This document shows positions 6,667 to 13,479 of a stretch of DNA of 13,479 bases, in pieces. Both the position numbers and the translations under genes were made by a program. Source of the stretch: an uncultured Blautia sp. (GTDB lineage: Bacteria > Bacillota > Clostridia > Lachnospirales > Lachnospiraceae); assembly GCA_934394595.1 (NCBI GenBank), contig CAKRRX010000062.1, positions 1-13,479 of the forward strand, given 5' to 3'. Under the pieces are notes generated by a model. The model worked only from the letters and a program-made list of their open reading frames with translations. It did no database searches and had not been told where the DNA came from. The first letter of the stretch is position 1. Each line of letters starts with the position of its first letter.

Positions 6667-8151
6667 TTATTTTAAAAGCTCTTCCACCATTTCCCTGGTA
6701 AATTCCACGCTGGAAACATGATTTACCTCAATCTGATACAGGGCATTTGCCGCAATATGTTCTGCTGCCTGCTCCAGGTCACGGATTCCTGAAGTATTGG
6801 AATAACGGGAAATTACAGCATCCAGAGCATCCTCTGTGATGATACACTCTTTTTCTTCCATTCCCATTCTTTTCAGCACCTTCGGAAGGGAGAATCTGGT
6901 AAAGATCACCTTTTTCTCTTCTGCTGTGTAATCCGGAATGTCGATCACGGCAAACCTGGACATCAAAGGGGCGCTGATCTGGTCTCTGTCATTGGCAGTG
7001 GCAATTGGATAAACACCGCCGGTAGGAATCATACATTCCATATAGTTATCTGTAAAGCCAAGGTTGTCCAGAAGTGTCAGCAGCACATCTGCAGGATTTC
7101 CATTTCCTCTTCCGGAATTTGCCTTGTCCAGTTCGTTGATGATAAATACCAGGTTCGATGCTCCTGCCATGGAAAAAGCATCCATAATAATACCTGGCTT
7201 TGCATTTGCATAGATACGAGGACTTCCGGTAAGCTGCTTGGAATCATTGATGGAACTCATATCCAACGTTGTCCACGGAAGCTTCAGGATTCTTGCAACT
7301 GCATAGGCAATCTGGGATTTACCGGTACCGGCCGGTCCAATCAGAAGAAGTCCATATGCAGGAAGTGTGTGGGTACGGTTGATCTGGATAATGGTCTCAA
7401 TGATACGCTGCTTCACACGCTCCATTCCATAAAGTTCTTCATCCAGGATTCTTCTGGCTTCTACCGGATCAATGGCTTCAAAATAATGGTTCTTCCACTG
7501 GATATTCAACATAATGGAAAGAGCCCTCTGTGCATGATGGCGCTCTTCCTGGGAAACCTCGCTGGATTTTGCCACTGCAAGGTTTCTCCTTGTCCACAGA
7601 CGGATATTATCTGGCAGTGTTTTTCCTGCACAGATCATAAAATCTGTAATACTCTGGATGGAAGTAAGCTTCATATCGTCGCCCACTTCTTCTGGATCCT
7701 CATCCTCCTGTCCCTCTGCCGGGGAATTGCTTTCCAGAAGCCGCTCGATCATAAACTGGAGAAATCCATCTTCTGCAGAAAGCTTGGTTCCGCCCCCAAA
7801 GGCTGTCTCACGGATACGGTATACTGCATAGCCTTCCTCTGTATTGGCACCTGACAGACGTACACTGATGCGGCTGTCTCCCAGCCATTTCAACAGGCTG
7901 GTAAACCTTGCGTCAATTTTCAGCACATCAGCAGTAAAAACTCCATCCTCTTCTTTAAATTCAAATGCAGTGCGGTTCATCGGATTGGTAAAAACACCAC
8001 AGGAGTGATGTTTCCACTGTCTTTCTTTATTATCAAGTACCATGATCGGCCTGTCTGCTGAGGGCTGTGAATGGTTGCTGTAAAATACCGTATAGGTGCA
8101 TTTCGCTTCTGCCTTGCTTGCAGATGCTCCACTGAAGTCAAAAACTGGCAT
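6667..8151 (-). CDS. Lon-like AAA+ ATPase without protease domain
   Basis: This 494-residue protein has an N-terminal region (about 1-160) of no family I recognise, with an acidic stretch EGQEDEDPEEVGDD near 147-159. A helical linker (about 165-260) leads into an AAA+ module of Lon type. Motifs are Walker A GPAGTGKS (272-279), Walker B region VFIINELDK (335-343), sensor 1 ATAND (Asn387), arginine-finger segment PLMSRFAVIDIPDYT (Arg399) and sensor 2 GIRDLEQA (Arg457). Order and wording match Lon, but there is no LON N-domain and the chain stops where the Ser-Lys protease domain would begin. The usual Walker B Asp is Asn339, while Glu340 is kept. It is probably a remodelling or scaffold ATPase; clients are unknown. 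It is first gene of a probable unit with the NUDIX and transglutaminase genes, with AAGGAA before the ATG. Confidence 0.85.
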   Translation of the reverse strand: MPVFDFSGASASKAEAKCTYTVFYSNHSQPSADRPIMVLDNKERQWKHHSCGVFTNPMNRTAFEFKEEDGVFTADVLKIDARFTSLLKWLGDSRISVRLSGANTEEGYAVYRIRETAFGGGTKLSAEDGFLQFMIERLLESNSPAEGQEDEDPEEVGDDMKLTSIQSITDFMICAGKTLPDNIRLWTRRNLAVAKSSEVSQEERHHAQRALSIMLNIQWKNHYFEAIDPVEARRILDEELYGMERVKQRIIETIIQINRTHTLPAYGLLLIGPAGTGKSQIAYAVARILKLPWTTLDMSSINDSKQLTGSPRIYANAKPGIIMDAFSMAGASNLVFIINELDKANSGRGNGNPADVLLTLLDNLGFTDNYMECMIPTGGVYPIATANDRDQISAPLMSRFAVIDIPDYTAEEKKVIFTRFSLPKVLKRMGMEEKECIITEDALDAVISRYSNTSGIRDLEQAAEHIAANALYQIEVNHVSSVEFTREMVEELLK

Positions 8152-8204
8152 TTCTTTTTCCTTCTTTCCTTTTTATTTCTTACTTTTTCCCTGATACTGC
8201 TAAT

Positions 8205-8233
8205 ACTATAGCAATAATTTTCTTCAATGTCCA
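8205..8233 (-). promoter_or_regulatory. Promoter of the AAA+ / NUDIX / transglutaminase unit
   Basis: The minus strand has -35 TGGACA (8228-8233), a 17-nt spacer and -10 TATAGT (8205-8210) with an extended TG (TGC just before the box). The predicted start is near 8198, giving a leader of about 45 nt to the ATPase ATG. Confidence 0.7.
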
Positions 8234-8292
8234 GAAAGAATCCTTTTCCATCACTTTCAATTAAAATTCATTTTAATTTTTGAAAAAAATAC

Positions 8293-8321
8293 TTGCCAAA
8301 ACAATTTTTTTCGTGTATTCT
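8293..8321 (+). promoter_or_regulatory. Promoter of the candidate small RNA
   Basis: The plus strand has -35 TTGCCA (8293-8298), a 17-nt spacer and -10 TATTCT (8316-8321). No protein gene follows on this strand before the terminator at 8450-8483, so the promoter most likely serves a non-coding transcript starting near 8328. Confidence 0.55.
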
Positions 8322-8327
8322 AGTATT

Positions 8328-8483
8328 CGGAAAGCTTTCCAAAATGTTGATATTTACTTAACATTTGTTTTTATATATGGTTTTTAGTGCGCAGATACCA
8401 TAGTCCCTCCCAAAGCTTCTAATGGAATACTGCAATCTAAAAATAAATAATCCCGGAGTCATTGTGATCTCCGGGATTTTTTT
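8328..8483 (+). ncRNA. Candidate structured small RNA, family not recognised
   Basis: The stretch has no protein-like reading frame, but a promoter precedes it and a strong terminator ends it, giving a transcript of about 155 nt. Inverted repeats suggest a compact fold. GGAAAGCTTT (8329-8338) can pair with AAAGCTTCT (8412-8420) as a closing helix with one bulge. AAATGTT/AACATTT (8342-8348 with 8360-8366) forms one hairpin and TATGGT/ACCATA (8376-8381 with 8397-8402) a second, followed by single-stranded GTCCCTCCC. A further AGTATTC/GAATACT pair (8322-8328 with 8425-8431) would extend the closing helix if transcription starts a few bases earlier. I do not recognise a known riboswitch, 6S, SRP or tmRNA signature. 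It could also be a decayed leader. Confidence 0.5.
8450..8483 (+). terminator. Strong intrinsic terminator, probably bidirectional
   Basis: A perfect 9-bp stem ATCCCGGAG/CTCCGGGAT (8450-8458 and 8469-8477) with a 10-nt loop is followed on the plus strand by seven T (8477-8483). The minus strand gives UUAUUUAUUUUU after the same stem, so it may also end the topB-ykgJ transcript arriving from the right. Confidence 0.85.
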
Positions 8484-8556
8484 ATTGAAATACACTCAGA
8501 AAAACTCATACGCAAGATATAGGCTGCAAACTGCGGACAGGTTTTCCCGACATTTT

Positions 8557-9231
8557 TTATTCAGCCAAAGCCAAAAGCTGTCTTCCTTCCTCCAGCCGCC
8601 CCTGAAACTGTTCATAAAAATCCTTTGTTTCTTCATAAGGCTTCATATAAAAACGGTTCACCACATACAGATTCAGATTTTTGATCAACTCCGGATCTGT
8701 AGCTTTATAAAGGATTTCCTGCACATCCAGAAGAAAATAATGCCAGTCAGCTACGAATTTTTCATACTGACGAAGCTCTGGTGTATCAATCCACTTTTTC
8801 ACTTTGATCTTGCTTCTGTTTGTCTTTTTGCACTCATGAATCTGAAGAAAATACTTGAAGCCGCCATTTTCGTAGTACCGTCCAAGCGGAAACAGTCTGC
8901 AAAATCCAGGTCGAAAGGAATGAATGCTGCATCTGCCCTGTCCGTTCAAAAACACACAGCGTTCCTCTTTTCCTGCCATACAAAGATGAGGCAGAATATT
9001 TCCATCTGCCGCATCAAATTGCAAAATCCCATCTGTTACCAGCTCCTGTACACTTTTCCCAAGTCCCATACATAGCCGATTCACATCCAAAGGATCCAGC
9101 ACTACGGAATCTCCCATTCCCTCACAGCAGTCATGACAGCCTGCGCAGTCCTGGCAATCTGCTTTCACCATATCATTTGCTTCATATAATTTTCCATCTG
9201 AAATTTCTTCCAAAGATACTTCTCGCCGCAT
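8557..9231 (-). CDS. YkgJ-family cysteine-cluster protein (putative Zn/Fe-binding)
   Basis: This 224-residue cytoplasmic protein carries the CxxCxxCxxCC cluster DCQDCAGCHDCC (Cys26, 29, 32, 35, 36). Further Cys occur at 84, 92, 101, 111 and 134, in the family-typical arrangement ERCVFLNGQGRCSIHSFRPGFCRLFPLG. This is the putative zinc- or iron-chelating (UPF0153/YkgJ) family, whose biochemical role is not established; related sequences have been linked to metal-cluster binding. The ATG at 9231 has GAGGAA upstream and lies 30 nt after the topB stop, so it is probably cotranscribed with topB. Why it accompanies a topoisomerase is unclear. The C-terminal third (after about 140) shows no motif I recognise. 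Confidence 0.85.
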   Translation of the reverse strand: MRREVSLEEISDGKLYEANDMVKADCQDCAGCHDCCEGMGDSVVLDPLDVNRLCMGLGKSVQELVTDGILQFDAADGNILPHLCMAGKEERCVFLNGQGRCSIHSFRPGFCRLFPLGRYYENGGFKYFLQIHECKKTNRSKIKVKKWIDTPELRQYEKFVADWHYFLLDVQEILYKATDPELIKNLNLYVVNRFYMKPYEETKDFYEQFQGRLEEGRQLLALAE

Positions 9232-9261
9232 AATTCACTTCCTCTTTTTGTATCCTGTTTT

Positions 9262-11457
9262 TTATAATTTTATTCCTGACAAAGCCTGGGCAAATGCATT
9301 GTTGATGGGCTCTTTTGCCTCTTTTTGCTGTTTTTTCAAGTAATTCTGCACATCACGTTTTCCAACGCCTGCCCCTTCCTTCTGGCGTCTTGCCTGAAAT
9401 GCAGACAGCTTTTCTTTATACCCACATGCACAGACAAAGGTCTCTTCTTTTCCCTTCACATACATTTCCATACGTTTATGACACTTGGGGCATCTGGCAT
9501 TTGTGGTTCTTGAAATGGTCTCACGATAACCGCATTCTCTGTCCTGACATACCAGCATTTTGCTGTTTTTTCCGTTGACAGCCAGAAGCTTCTTTCCGCA
9601 GCGTGGGCATACTTTGTTGGTAAGATTATCATGTCGGAAGGTTCCATCTCCTGATTTGATCTCATCTACAATTTCGCAGGTGTAATCCCGGATTTCATGA
9701 AGGAAATCGCTCTGACTGATCTTTCCCTTTGCGATCCTGGAAAGCTTCATCTCCCAGTCCGCTGTCAGCTCCGGCTTTTTCAGTTCCTCCGGTACCAGTT
9801 CCAGAAGCTGTTTAGCCTTTGAAGTGATATGAATCTCATTTCCTTTTTTCTCCATCATAAAGGAATGGAACAGCTTTTCAATAATATCAGCCCTTGTAGC
9901 TACTGTTCCAAGCCCACCGGTTTCCCCTATGGTCTTTACTGCTTCTTTATCCCTTGTCTCCATATATTTCACCGGATTTTCCATAGCTGCAAGAAGAGTC
10001 GCCTCTGTAAATCTTGCAGGCGGCTTGGTCTTTCCATTGTTCACAGAAGCTTTCAGAATCTTCATTTTAGTTCCGGATGTGACATCAGGAAGCCGCTGAT
10101 CTTTTGGCTTCTGCTCTTCCTCCTGATCTTCTTCCTCTTCCTCATAGCTTCCTTCGTAAACCTCCCTCCAGCCCTGAGACCGGATCACCTTTCCGCTGGC
10201 AGTAAAGCTCTCTCCTGCTGCCTTTCCTTCCATTGTTACCTGTTCATATAAAAACGGTGGATATAACACTGCCAGGAATCTGCGCACTACCATATCATAA
10301 ATTTTTCGCTCTTCATTTGTCATGTGATCCAACTGAACAAACTGTTCTGTGGGAATGATAGCGTGATGGTCGCTTACCTTTTTATCATCCACAAATCCGG
10401 AATTAACCTGAACTGTTTTTCCCAGAAGAATCCCCGCCAGTTTTCTGTAAGGCCCGACAGCACATGCCTTCAGTCTCTCTTTTATGGTAGGAACCACATC
10501 TTTTCCTATATATCTGGAATCGGTTCTGGGATAAGTCAGGACTTTATGATTCTCATAAAGGCGCTGCATAATATTCAGGGTTTCTTTTGCAGAAAAACCG
10601 TATTTCTGGTTTGCTTCCCTTTGAAGGGTAGTCAGGTCATACAGACCAGGAGCCATGGATTTTCTGGATTTTGTTTCCACCCTTGTCACTTCCAGTGCAG
10701 AATCCTTAAGCTTTTTGCAGATTTCTTCTGCGCGTTCTCCTGAAAAAGTACGAAAGCTTTTCGTCTTTTCATCACGCCAGGTCCATTTTATATCCTGGGT
10801 ATCCACACTGATTCCATAGTAATCCTTTGGAACAAATTTCCGGATTTCTTCTTCTCTTTTTGCGATCATAGCAAGAGTTGGCGTCTGCACACGCCCGCAG
10901 GAAAGCTGGGCATTATATTTACAGGTCAGCGCCCTGGTGCCGTTCATCCCCACCAGCCAGTCTGCCTCTGCCCTTGCAGCTGCTGCCCGATACAGATTGT
11001 CATATTCATGTCCATTTTTCAGGTTGGCAAAGCCCTCTTTGATGGCTTTGTCTGTCACAGAGGAGATCCAAAGTCTCTTGATCGGCTTATGACAGCCGGA
11101 CTTTTCCAGAATCCATCTTGCTACCAGTTCACCCTCACGGCCCGCATCTGTGGCTATGATGATCTCGCTGATATCCTTACGGAAAAGCTGGCTTTTTACC
11201 ACAGAAAACTGTTTTCCTGTCTGGCGGATCACCACCAGCTTCATTTCCTCTGGCATCATAGGAAGTGTCTGCATCTCCCATTTTTCATATTTTTTATCGT
11301 ACTCTTCCGGTGCCGCAAGAGTAACAAGATGCCCCAGAGCCCAGGTTACCACATATTTGGAGCCTTCCAGGACCCCCTGATTTTTCTGATTTGCCCCGAG
11401 AACTCTGGCAATATCCCTTGCAACTGACGGCTTTTCCGCAATTACCAATGATTTCAT
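9262..11457 (-). CDS. topB: DNA topoisomerase III
   Basis: This 731-residue type IA topoisomerase relaxes and decatenates DNA by passing one strand through a transient break. The N-terminal Toprim domain has Glu8 in AEKPS and the acidic motif DAGREGE (104-110). LSCGRVQTPTLAMI (about 185-198) and the active-site Tyr309 in VLTYPRTDSRYI follow, as in TopB. The C-terminus adds two four-cysteine zinc modules (Cys617/620/637/642 and Cys656/659/676/678) and a Lys-rich tail. An acidic run of Glu/Asp at 439-448 interrupts the core and is probably a surface loop. Topo III, not TopA, is indicated by the start MKSLVIAEKPSVARDIA and the overall layout. AGAGGT precedes the ATG. Some Clostridia carry extra topB copies on mobile elements, but nothing mobile is seen here. 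Confidence 0.95.
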   Translation of the reverse strand: MKSLVIAEKPSVARDIARVLGANQKNQGVLEGSKYVVTWALGHLVTLAAPEEYDKKYEKWEMQTLPMMPEEMKLVVIRQTGKQFSVVKSQLFRKDISEIIIATDAGREGELVARWILEKSGCHKPIKRLWISSVTDKAIKEGFANLKNGHEYDNLYRAAAARAEADWLVGMNGTRALTCKYNAQLSCGRVQTPTLAMIAKREEEIRKFVPKDYYGISVDTQDIKWTWRDEKTKSFRTFSGERAEEICKKLKDSALEVTRVETKSRKSMAPGLYDLTTLQREANQKYGFSAKETLNIMQRLYENHKVLTYPRTDSRYIGKDVVPTIKERLKACAVGPYRKLAGILLGKTVQVNSGFVDDKKVSDHHAIIPTEQFVQLDHMTNEERKIYDMVVRRFLAVLYPPFLYEQVTMEGKAAGESFTASGKVIRSQGWREVYEGSYEEEEEDQEEEQKPKDQRLPDVTSGTKMKILKASVNNGKTKPPARFTEATLLAAMENPVKYMETRDKEAVKTIGETGGLGTVATRADIIEKLFHSFMMEKKGNEIHITSKAKQLLELVPEELKKPELTADWEMKLSRIAKGKISQSDFLHEIRDYTCEIVDEIKSGDGTFRHDNLTNKVCPRCGKKLLAVNGKNSKMLVCQDRECGYRETISRTTNARCPKCHKRMEMYVKGKEETFVCACGYKEKLSAFQARRQKEGAGVGKRDVQNYLKKQQKEAKEPINNAFAQALSGIKL

Positions 11458-11562
11458 TTTCTTTTACCTCTGCATATTTCATGTTCACAGATTCCACGTC
11501 CCACTGCGCAGATTGCCTTGCAGCTATACTAATACAGCAGGAGTGAATGGTGTGTTCTGTTT

Positions 11563-11571
11563 ATTATAGCA
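11563..11571 (-). promoter_or_regulatory. Putative extended -10 promoter for topB
   Basis: The minus strand has TGCTATAAT: an extended TG and a perfect -10 TATAAT (11563-11568). The -35 region 17 nt upstream is weak (TCATAA), so this would rely on the extended -10. It gives a leader of about 100 nt before topB with no structure that I recognise. Confidence 0.55.
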
Positions 11572-11609
11572 TATTTAAGAATTTTTTATGATATTTTTAC
11601 AAAATTAAT

Positions 11610-11638
11610 TTGTAAAACAACACTTCCGATGGTATTAT
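11610..11638 (+). promoter_or_regulatory. Promoter of the lipid kinase / PAP2 operon
   Basis: The plus strand has -35 TTGTAA (11610-11615), a 17-nt spacer and -10 TATTAT (11633-11638). Transcription would start near 11645, leaving a short leader of about 23 nt that contains AGGGAG (11657-11662) before the ATG at 11668. It faces away from the topB promoter in a 210-bp divergent intergenic region. Confidence 0.7.
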
Positions 11639-11667
11639 GAAAGCAACAAAAGACACAGGGAGTTATT

Positions 11668-12600
11668 ATGTATTATTTTATTGTAAACCCCAATTCCCGT
11701 TCCGGTAAAGGCAGGCTCATCTGGGAGAATCTGTACAAGCAGCTAATGCAGCGCCAGGTTTCCTTTCAGTATTGTCTTACCAGATATTCCGGACATGCCA
11801 CAGAGATTGCAGCTATGGCCTGTAGTCTTGGCACTGCATCAGACCCAATTTACCTGATTGCAGTAGGCGGGGATGGCACCATTCATGAAGTACTCACCGG
11901 GATCACAGATTTTGAACGGGTTATCTTTGGATATATTCCCACAGGTTCCGGCAATGATTTTTGCAGAAGCATGCAGCTTCCGGCAGACTCTGTCGCTGCC
12001 CTTGATTATATCCTGAGAGCAGACCGTATAGGCATTATGGATGTTCCCTTTCTTACCCGGCAGGATAAGACATCCCGTTTCGGGATCAGTGCGGGGATCG
12101 GCTATGATGCAGGTGTATGTCAGGAAGTCCTGGCTACTCCGTTAAAGAAAGTATTCAATCGTCTCCGGCTTGGCAAGCTTATTTACCTTTTCGTTGCTTT
12201 GAAGCAGCTTATTTTTATTTCTCCCGGACAGATGACCGTTACTCTTGATGGGAAGAATTCCTTTTCCTATGACCGGGTATATTTTACAGCAGTCATGAAT
12301 CAGAAGTATGAAGGCGGCGGTTTTAAATTCTGCCCGGATGCACGCCCTGACGATCAATTTCTGGATGTGATCCTTGCAGAAGGTATTGGAAAACTGAAGC
12401 TTCTTTTTTGTCTGCCTACTGCTTTTTTCGGGAAACACACCCAGATCCGTGGCATACATATTTACAGATGCAAAAAAATCCATATACACAGCGAACAGCC
12501 CCTTCCCATCCACATTGACGGGGAATCCGGTGGTATTCACCGAGATTTAGCAGTATCTATCGAAAAAAAACCTTTAAAAATCATTTTACCTGTGGTATAA
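11668..12600 (+). CDS. Diacylglycerol kinase family lipid kinase (YegS/DgkB-like)
   Basis: This 310-residue enzyme of the DAGK-catalytic/YegS family would phosphorylate a lipid alcohol (diacylglycerol or related) with ATP at the inner face of the membrane. Visible motifs are VNPNSRSGKG (6-15), the nucleotide-binding GGDGT (67-71) in LIAVGGDGTIHEVLTG, and PTGSGNDFCRS (91-101). A C-terminal beta-rich lobe ends in PIHIDGESG, as is common in the family. Length is normal. AGGGAG lies 5 nt before the ATG. The next gene, a PAP2-family membrane protein, starts within 30 nt, so kinase and lipid phosphatase/transferase are probably made together. DgkB, BmrU and YegS cannot be told apart here, so no symbol is given. 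Confidence 0.9.
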   Translation: MYYFIVNPNSRSGKGRLIWENLYKQLMQRQVSFQYCLTRYSGHATEIAAMACSLGTASDPIYLIAVGGDGTIHEVLTGITDFERVIFGYIPTGSGNDFCRSMQLPADSVAALDYILRADRIGIMDVPFLTRQDKTSRFGISAGIGYDAGVCQEVLATPLKKVFNRLRLGKLIYLFVALKQLIFISPGQMTVTLDGKNSFSYDRVYFTAVMNQKYEGGGFKFCPDARPDDQFLDVILAEGIGKLKLLFCLPTAFFGKHTQIRGIHIYRCKKIHIHSEQPLPIHIDGESGGIHRDLAVSIEKKPLKIILPVV

Positions 12601-12615
12601 TCTGTCCGATTTGAA

Positions 12616-12621
12616 AAGGAG
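12616..12621 (+). promoter_or_regulatory. Ribosome binding site that decides the PAP2 start
   Basis: AAGGAG ends on the first base of an in-frame GTG (12621), so that GTG cannot use it. The next in-frame start codon, TTG at 12630, is 8 nt downstream, which is ideal spacing. Confidence 0.6.
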
Positions 12622-12629
12622 TGAAAGAT

Positions 12630-13319
12630 TTGATACAATTTGTTAAAAAGTATAAACATGGACTTGTCATTCTTGCATATGCCATTGTCTACCTGATATT
12701 TTTCGAATATCTGGAAAGGCAGCCTGTAAGGGGATTCCATGTAATAGACACTGTTTTCGATAATTCCATACCATTTTGTGAATACTTTATTGTTCCTTAT
12801 CTGTTATGGTTTCCATATCAGGTTATTACTGTTCTGTACTTCATTTTTTGCAATAAGAATAAGAAGGAATATTATCAGCTGATTTTTAACATGATGATGG
12901 GAATGACCGTTTTTCTGATCGTATCTTATGTGTATCCCAATGTACTGCATTTAAGACCTTCAGAATTCCCAAGGGATAATGTTTTTACAGATCTGGTGCG
13001 CTGGCTGTATCGGACAGATACTCCTACCAATGTATTGCCCAGCATCCATGTTTTTAATTCCCTGGCTGTACATATGTCCCTTACCAACTGTGAAGCTCTT
13101 CGGGATCGTAAGGAAGTCAGATATGGATCTCTGGTGTTGACACTGCTGATCATCATGTCTACCATGTTCCTGAAACAACATTCTGTAATTGATGTGTGCT
13201 GTGGCGCTACACTTGCTCTTTTTGGTTATCTGTTCTTTTATCCGCAAAAAACAGGAGAAGAGATACGGAATATGGCTGTAGAAAGATTTGGAAAGAATAA
13301 TCGGAGAAAGCATTTCTAA
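12630..13319 (+). CDS. PAP2-family membrane protein (AUR1/PF14378-like)
   Basis: This 229-residue multi-pass membrane protein starts at TTG 12630; GTG at 12621 would add three residues but overlaps the ribosome binding site. Hydrophobic segments include LVILAYAIVYLIFF, PYQVITVLYFIF, MTVFLIVSYVY, LVLTLLIIMSTMF and a final ATLALFGYLFFYP. Active-site motifs are a PAP2 C2-like PSIH (about 137-140; PSGH in the classical form) and a C3-like segment STMFLKQHSVIDV with His184 and Asp188. An LRPSEFPRD segment may stand for C1. The PSIH/KQH pattern fits the inositolphosphotransferase-like branch of PAP2 better than classical phosphatases. It may dephosphorylate a lipid phosphate or transfer a phospho-headgroup. 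It is 29 nt after the lipid kinase gene and followed by a terminator. Confidence 0.82.
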   Translation: MIQFVKKYKHGLVILAYAIVYLIFFEYLERQPVRGFHVIDTVFDNSIPFCEYFIVPYLLWFPYQVITVLYFIFCNKNKKEYYQLIFNMMMGMTVFLIVSYVYPNVLHLRPSEFPRDNVFTDLVRWLYRTDTPTNVLPSIHVFNSLAVHMSLTNCEALRDRKEVRYGSLVLTLLIIMSTMFLKQHSVIDVCCGATLALFGYLFFYPQKTGEEIRNMAVERFGKNNRRKHF

Positions 13320-13324
13320 AAAAA

Positions 13325-13360
13325 GGCGTGGACTGCCGCAAGGCAGGACATGTCTTTTTT
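13325..13360 (+). terminator. Terminator of the lipid kinase / PAP2 operon
   Basis: The stem GGCGTG/CATGTC (13325-13330 and 13349-13354) encloses a tandem G-A mismatch. The inner stem CTGCC/GGCAG closes on a GCAA tetraloop (13338-13341). Six T follow (13355-13360). It begins 5 nt after the PAP2 stop codon. Confidence 0.88.
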
Positions 13361-13460
13361 ATGCGCCAAAAGGGAATGTATTCTCAGACAGACGCACAAG
13401 AATATGTCATGTCATTTCTATACTTGTAATAGTGTATGTAAAAAAAACTGCAACCTGGCA

Positions 13461-13479
13461 AAAGGAGGCGGCGGTGCTG
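13461..13479 (+). CDS. Possible start of the next gene (two codons only)
   Basis: A strong AAAGGAGG (13461-13468) lies 5 nt before GTG at 13474, followed by CTG and the window edge. The interval 13361-13460 holds no gene and no convincing promoter. The product cannot be known. Confidence 0.3.

Noticed and set aside
6667..8151. Lon protease or RarA
   Set aside because: There is no LON N-domain and no Ser-Lys peptidase domain, so it is not a protease. Motif wording follows Lon, not RarA.
8328..8483. 6S RNA or a known riboswitch
   Set aside because: A closing helix and internal loops are compatible with 6S, but I could not identify diagnostic sequence, and no gene follows on the same strand for a riboswitch to control.
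8422..9075. A 217-codon plus-strand frame
   Set aside because: It starts inside the small-RNA/terminator region and runs antisense to the cysteine-cluster gene. The terminator at 8450-8483 would stop its transcript, and no motif is visible.
1..13479. CRISPR arrays, insertion sequences, phage or toxin-antitoxin genes
   Set aside because: No regular direct repeats, transposase or integrase motifs, or small paired genes were seen on either strand.

Overview
The window looks like chromosome from a low-GC, monoderm member of the Clostridia, most like Lachnospiraceae (Blautia/Dorea/Ruminococcus-type gut bacteria). This rests on strong AAGGAGG-type ribosome binding sites, GTG/TTG start candidates, riboswitch-controlled metabolic operons and product types common in that group. 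It is an inference from style and gene content, not from a search. There are ten complete protein genes, one nearly complete gene at the left edge and a possible gene start at the right edge. No tRNA, rRNA, insertion sequence, phage gene or CRISPR array was seen.

Layout. (1) 1-1398, minus: gcvT (glycine cleavage T protein, running off the left edge) behind its own promoter, a tandem glycine riboswitch and an intrinsic terminator that overlaps the riboswitch P1 helix. (2) 1473-4766, minus: a thiamine/pyrimidine-precursor uptake operon. It has a promoter, TPP riboswitch and terminator, then a small MTH1187/YkoF-like thiamine-binding protein, ThiX-type permease, ThiY-type binding protein and ThiZ-type ATPase, closed by a terminator hairpin at 1473-1515. 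(3) 4769-8233, minus: a probable three-gene unit made of a Lon-like AAA+ ATPase without a protease domain, a NUDIX hydrolase and a secreted transglutaminase-like protein with fibronectin-III-like repeats. A promoter lies in front of the ATPase and no terminator is visible behind the transglutaminase gene. (4) 8293-8483, plus: no protein gene, but a good promoter, internal inverted repeats and a strong terminator, which together suggest an unassigned small RNA of about 155 nt. (5) 8557-11571, minus: topB (DNA topoisomerase III) followed at 30 nt by a cysteine-cluster (YkgJ-like) protein. (6) 11610-13360, plus: a diacylglycerol-kinase-family lipid kinase and a PAP2-family membrane protein with their own promoter and terminator, divergent from topB. 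(7) 13361-13479: leader of the next plus-strand gene.

How it works together. Two vitamin/amino-acid units are switched by RNA: glycine is expected to turn on its own cleavage system, and TPP to turn off precursor uptake. The lipid kinase and PAP2 protein form a plausible phosphorylation/dephosphorylation pair on membrane lipids. The most unusual items are the candidate small RNA, the protease-less Lon-like ATPase with Asn in place of the Walker B Asp, and the thiamine-type binding protein that lacks a lipobox. I did not find a clearly new multi-gene system.
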